Part shown: positions 61,741-64,000 of the stretch, piece after piece | How the letters are laid out: every line of letters starts with the position of its first letter | How positions within the stretch are numbered: the stretch's first letter is position 1 | Source: Quercus robur | Lineage: Eukaryota > Streptophyta > Magnoliopsida > Fagales > Fagaceae | Direction: 5' to 3' | Assembly: GCF_932294415.1 (NCBI RefSeq) | Contig: NC_065542.1 | Location: 389,501 to 453,500 of the forward strand | Length of the DNA stretch: 64,000 bases | Position numbers and translations under genes: made by a program | Notes under the pieces: generated by a model | The model's database searches: none | The model's input: the letters and a program-made list of their open reading frames with translations, nothing else | What the model was told of the DNA's origin: nothing

Positions 61741-62976
61741 AGAGATAAATAATCATAGACATAGCAGTGGTGGACTGGTCGTGTTTGACCTTTTCACTAC
61801 ACGTTGTTTTTTTTTTTTTTTTTTGGGAAATTCCAATCTATTCTCTTCTCTTTATTTCACTTTGAATAAACCAATTTTTTGAAAAATTCCATATTTTTAA
61901 ATATCGTGTTTATCTCACTTTATCACATAATTTTTTTTTTTATATGTAATTTTTTAAAGGTAACAATAATGACTTTTTTTTTCCCTTTAATTAGTCTTGC
62001 AAGCTTCTATTTCGGAGGATCTCTCTTGACTTTTTTTTTTTTTTTTTGGAAGAGAGATCTCTCTTGACTTTTGTGTTCTCTTTTAAGCATTTGGATTCTA
62101 ACATCCAAACCTGAAAGGTATTCAACTAGATTTTTTTTTTTTTTTTTGGGATATATTTTTCAACTATAATTTAAAATATCAAATTGGGTTATTACTTATT
62201 AGTGAGAAAATTATTAGGCGTAGACAAAAGATATGGAGTGAAAGCACAAAACAATATATATCATGTGTGAAAATAATGAAGTTCTACCATATGTACATTC
62301 CTTGAAATTTTCTTTATTTAGGTTTTTAACTTAACAAAGTTTTCATTTATATCAAAATATTAATTCATTGAATTAGTCAATGGAGTAAATGCATATATTA
62401 ATTATTTATAGTTGTGCATTGATTATTGGAGGAATTTATATAATTACTTTTATAAATTTTAAGAAACTAATTTTATTTGGAATAATAATAATAATAATAA
62501 TGTAATTTTCATATTCATAAATACATAATGAAATTTTGATGTCATTTTTCTAAGATTTATATGAGAAACAATTAATTTGAAATATAATATTCTTACTCAA
62601 ATTTAGTTACTTTTGCAAGAGTTAAAACAAGGTCCAACCAAAACAAAAAAAAAAAAAAAAGAAAAAAGAAAAAAATTAATAACACACAATTAAGAATGTA
62701 AAAAAAATTATTGAAGGATATTTGCATTTTTATTTATCAAAATGATATTTGCATTTTTTATTAGGCATATCATGCAATTTTCATATTTGTAAATACATAT
62801 AGTATGATCAATAACTACATTATGCTTATTATCTTTCTATTTTGTCTATAAAACAAGATACTAAACATTAAAATTTTTTACAAAAAAAATTTATTGAAAT
62901 ATTAGAAGAAACTATCAACAAAATGCATCACATGACTTGCCTAATTAAAATTATATATATGTTTTTTTTGTGGGGA
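61741..62976. other. AT-rich intergenic DNA upstream of the phytolongin gene
   Basis: No gene is present. Long T runs lie at 61807-61824, 62031-62047 and 62132-62147, and an AAT tract at 62482-62500. One micro-insertion with duplication is listed separately. Confidence 0.55.
62018..62068 (-). mobile_element. Ultra-short retroposon tail, 25 bp, with 13-bp duplication
   Basis: GATCTCTCTTGAC at 62018-62030 recurs exactly at 62056-62068, and the match runs a few T further. The insert reads on the minus strand TCTCTTCC followed by 17 A. The tail differs from the CTTATCA type but has the same architecture. Confidence 0.7.
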
Positions 62977-62997
62977 GGGGGGGGGGGGGGGGGGGGG
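62977..62997. repeat. Poly(G) tract
   Basis: About 21 consecutive G, right beside a GC-richer segment. Exact length is unreliable in such homopolymers. Confidence 0.85.
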
Positions 62998-63560
62998 CTC
63001 GAGGATCGAGGAAGGGATTGCTGAGCTGTTAGTCTTGTTATTGAGACATCACATGCCTGAGGAGGGAATTCACCCGAGGAGAGGAGGAGAAGAGACAAAA
63101 GTCTCTTGGGAGCTCCAGGTGAGAAGGATAGGTAGAGGAGAGAGATTCATGGAAAGAAGGAGAAATTTCCAGCAAGAAGTAGCCCGTTGCCTCCGTATTA
63201 AATGGTGGACAACAGTTTTATCATCTGTATTAATGAGGAAGTGACCTGAACAATGTAATTGACAGCTAAGTAGTTTCTTCTACCACCTTCAGTAGATGTG
63301 TGTCATGATAAGAATTTGGTTTGGTAAAGATGGGGGGTTAAGATGTAAAGAGGAAGGGAGTATATAAGGGAAAGGAAATTTCCAGAAAAGGGAATGGAAG
63401 GATAATTCTTAGAGAAATAAGAGTTAGAATAAGAACTTTGAGGGAAGAGCGTGAACGGTATTTCAATTCGAGTATTATTTGCCTCCTTAGGCAAGTTTGT
63501 AATAAGCCTATTTCATATATTAATTCATGACCTTTAGTTTTTCATCCCTGTTTTTGTTCT
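62998..63560. mobile_element. Possible LTR-derived fragment
   Basis: A GC-richer island includes GTTGCCTCCGTATTAAATGG, a TATA-like AGTATATAAGGGAAAG at about 63359 and TTTGCCTCCTTAGGCAAG at about 63478. This resembles the promoter-bearing part of a Gypsy-type LTR, from memory of similar plant repeats. It has no coding domains, no second LTR and unresolved ends. It would be a fossil fragment. Confidence 0.35.
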
Positions 63561-64000
63561 TGGACTGAGCCCTCCCTTTTTGTTTGATCCACTCTCTAAC
63601 AAATACATTGATTTGGGCTTGGTTGAACTGTGCAAATCTCACTGTTCTAAGTGGGCTTAAGCTATTTGATCTCTGTATCCTTAAAATATATATAAACCTA
63701 ATTGAGAATCATTTTTTTTTTAATTGTAATTTTTCAAAAGTTGCAAAAATCAATATTTGAAATATTCAACAAATACAAATGCCATTTTAAAAAAACACAA
63801 AACAAAAAAATACTAAAAAATCACTCAATCTAATCCAAGTCGTCCACTAGAAAAAACAGTCAATTGCCTTTACGAATTGAATAAGTTGGATATGATTATA
63901 GGACCAATCCATTGCCTTCCTATTGGATTGTGTTAGTTGGATGGGATTAATGGCTTTTGCGCACACCCTAATTGAAAAGCAATAACTAGGTTGATATTCT
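63561..64000. other. Unassigned right edge
   Basis: Contains TGGGCTTGG and GTGGGCTTAAG words and A/T runs. No gene or element end is recognised before the window ends. Confidence 0.5.

Noticed and set aside
62119-62165. Possible further retroposon stub with TTCAACTA repeats
   Set aside because: The direct repeat is only about 8 bp and lies in T-rich sequence; chance is likely.

Overview
The window is nuclear DNA of a dicot plant, most likely a woody one. Its genes are intron-rich with GT-AG splice sites. The intergenic DNA is AT-rich and full of CT/GA and AT microsatellites, and every recognisable protein is a plant protein. The MITE families (for example those starting GGGTCCGTTTGG) and the retroposon tail CTTATCA-poly(A) resemble repeats I remember from Fagaceae (oak, chestnut), but that placement is inference from memory.

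Host genes from left to right: the 3' end of an RRM-type RNA-binding protein gene of the RBP24/RBP38-like plant family (+, 414-3213); a complete 20-exon VPS52 gene, a subunit of the GARP/EARP tethering complexes (-, 9416-25089); the mitochondrial single-stranded-DNA-binding protein WHIRLY2 (+, 8 exons, 38459-42514); TAD3, the non-catalytic subunit of the tRNA A34 deaminase (+, 9 coding exons, 44196-48941); an unrecognised 115-aa ORF (-, 53256-53603); an unrecognised exon-like remnant (+, about 55423-56574); and a phytolongin (longin-domain, non-SNARE membrane protein) of the PHYL1 type (-, 59778-60599). These are unrelated housekeeping genes, not an operon or cluster.

The most unusual DNA lies between VPS52 and WHY2. 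Two Mutator-like elements sit there almost back to back, each with a perfect 9-bp target-site duplication. The first (26527-30805) has inverted arms of about 760 bp and no recognisable transposase. The second (31483-38190) carries a decayed mudrA-like transposase read leftwards from its right end. A small two-exon gene for a GRF-type zinc finger plus coiled coil is read rightwards from its left end. That is a convergent two-gene layout like maize MuDR, but with a different second gene. A 1-kb PIF/Harbinger-type element with a TAA duplication has inserted into the transposase.

The second striking pattern is a scatter of ultra-short retroposon insertions, 14 to 42 bp long. Each is only a poly(A)/poly(T) tract plus a few bases, usually an (A/T)CTTATCA-like tail, flanked by perfect 12-20 bp direct repeats. 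Most are in VPS52 introns. They look like extreme 5'-truncated LINE/SINE insertions. A full tRNA-derived SINE with a 17-bp duplication, a truncated LINE nested in a MITE, and several MITEs with clear target duplications complete the repeat content. Two stretches (about 50690-52600 and 62998-63560) look like LTR-derived fossils without coding capacity.
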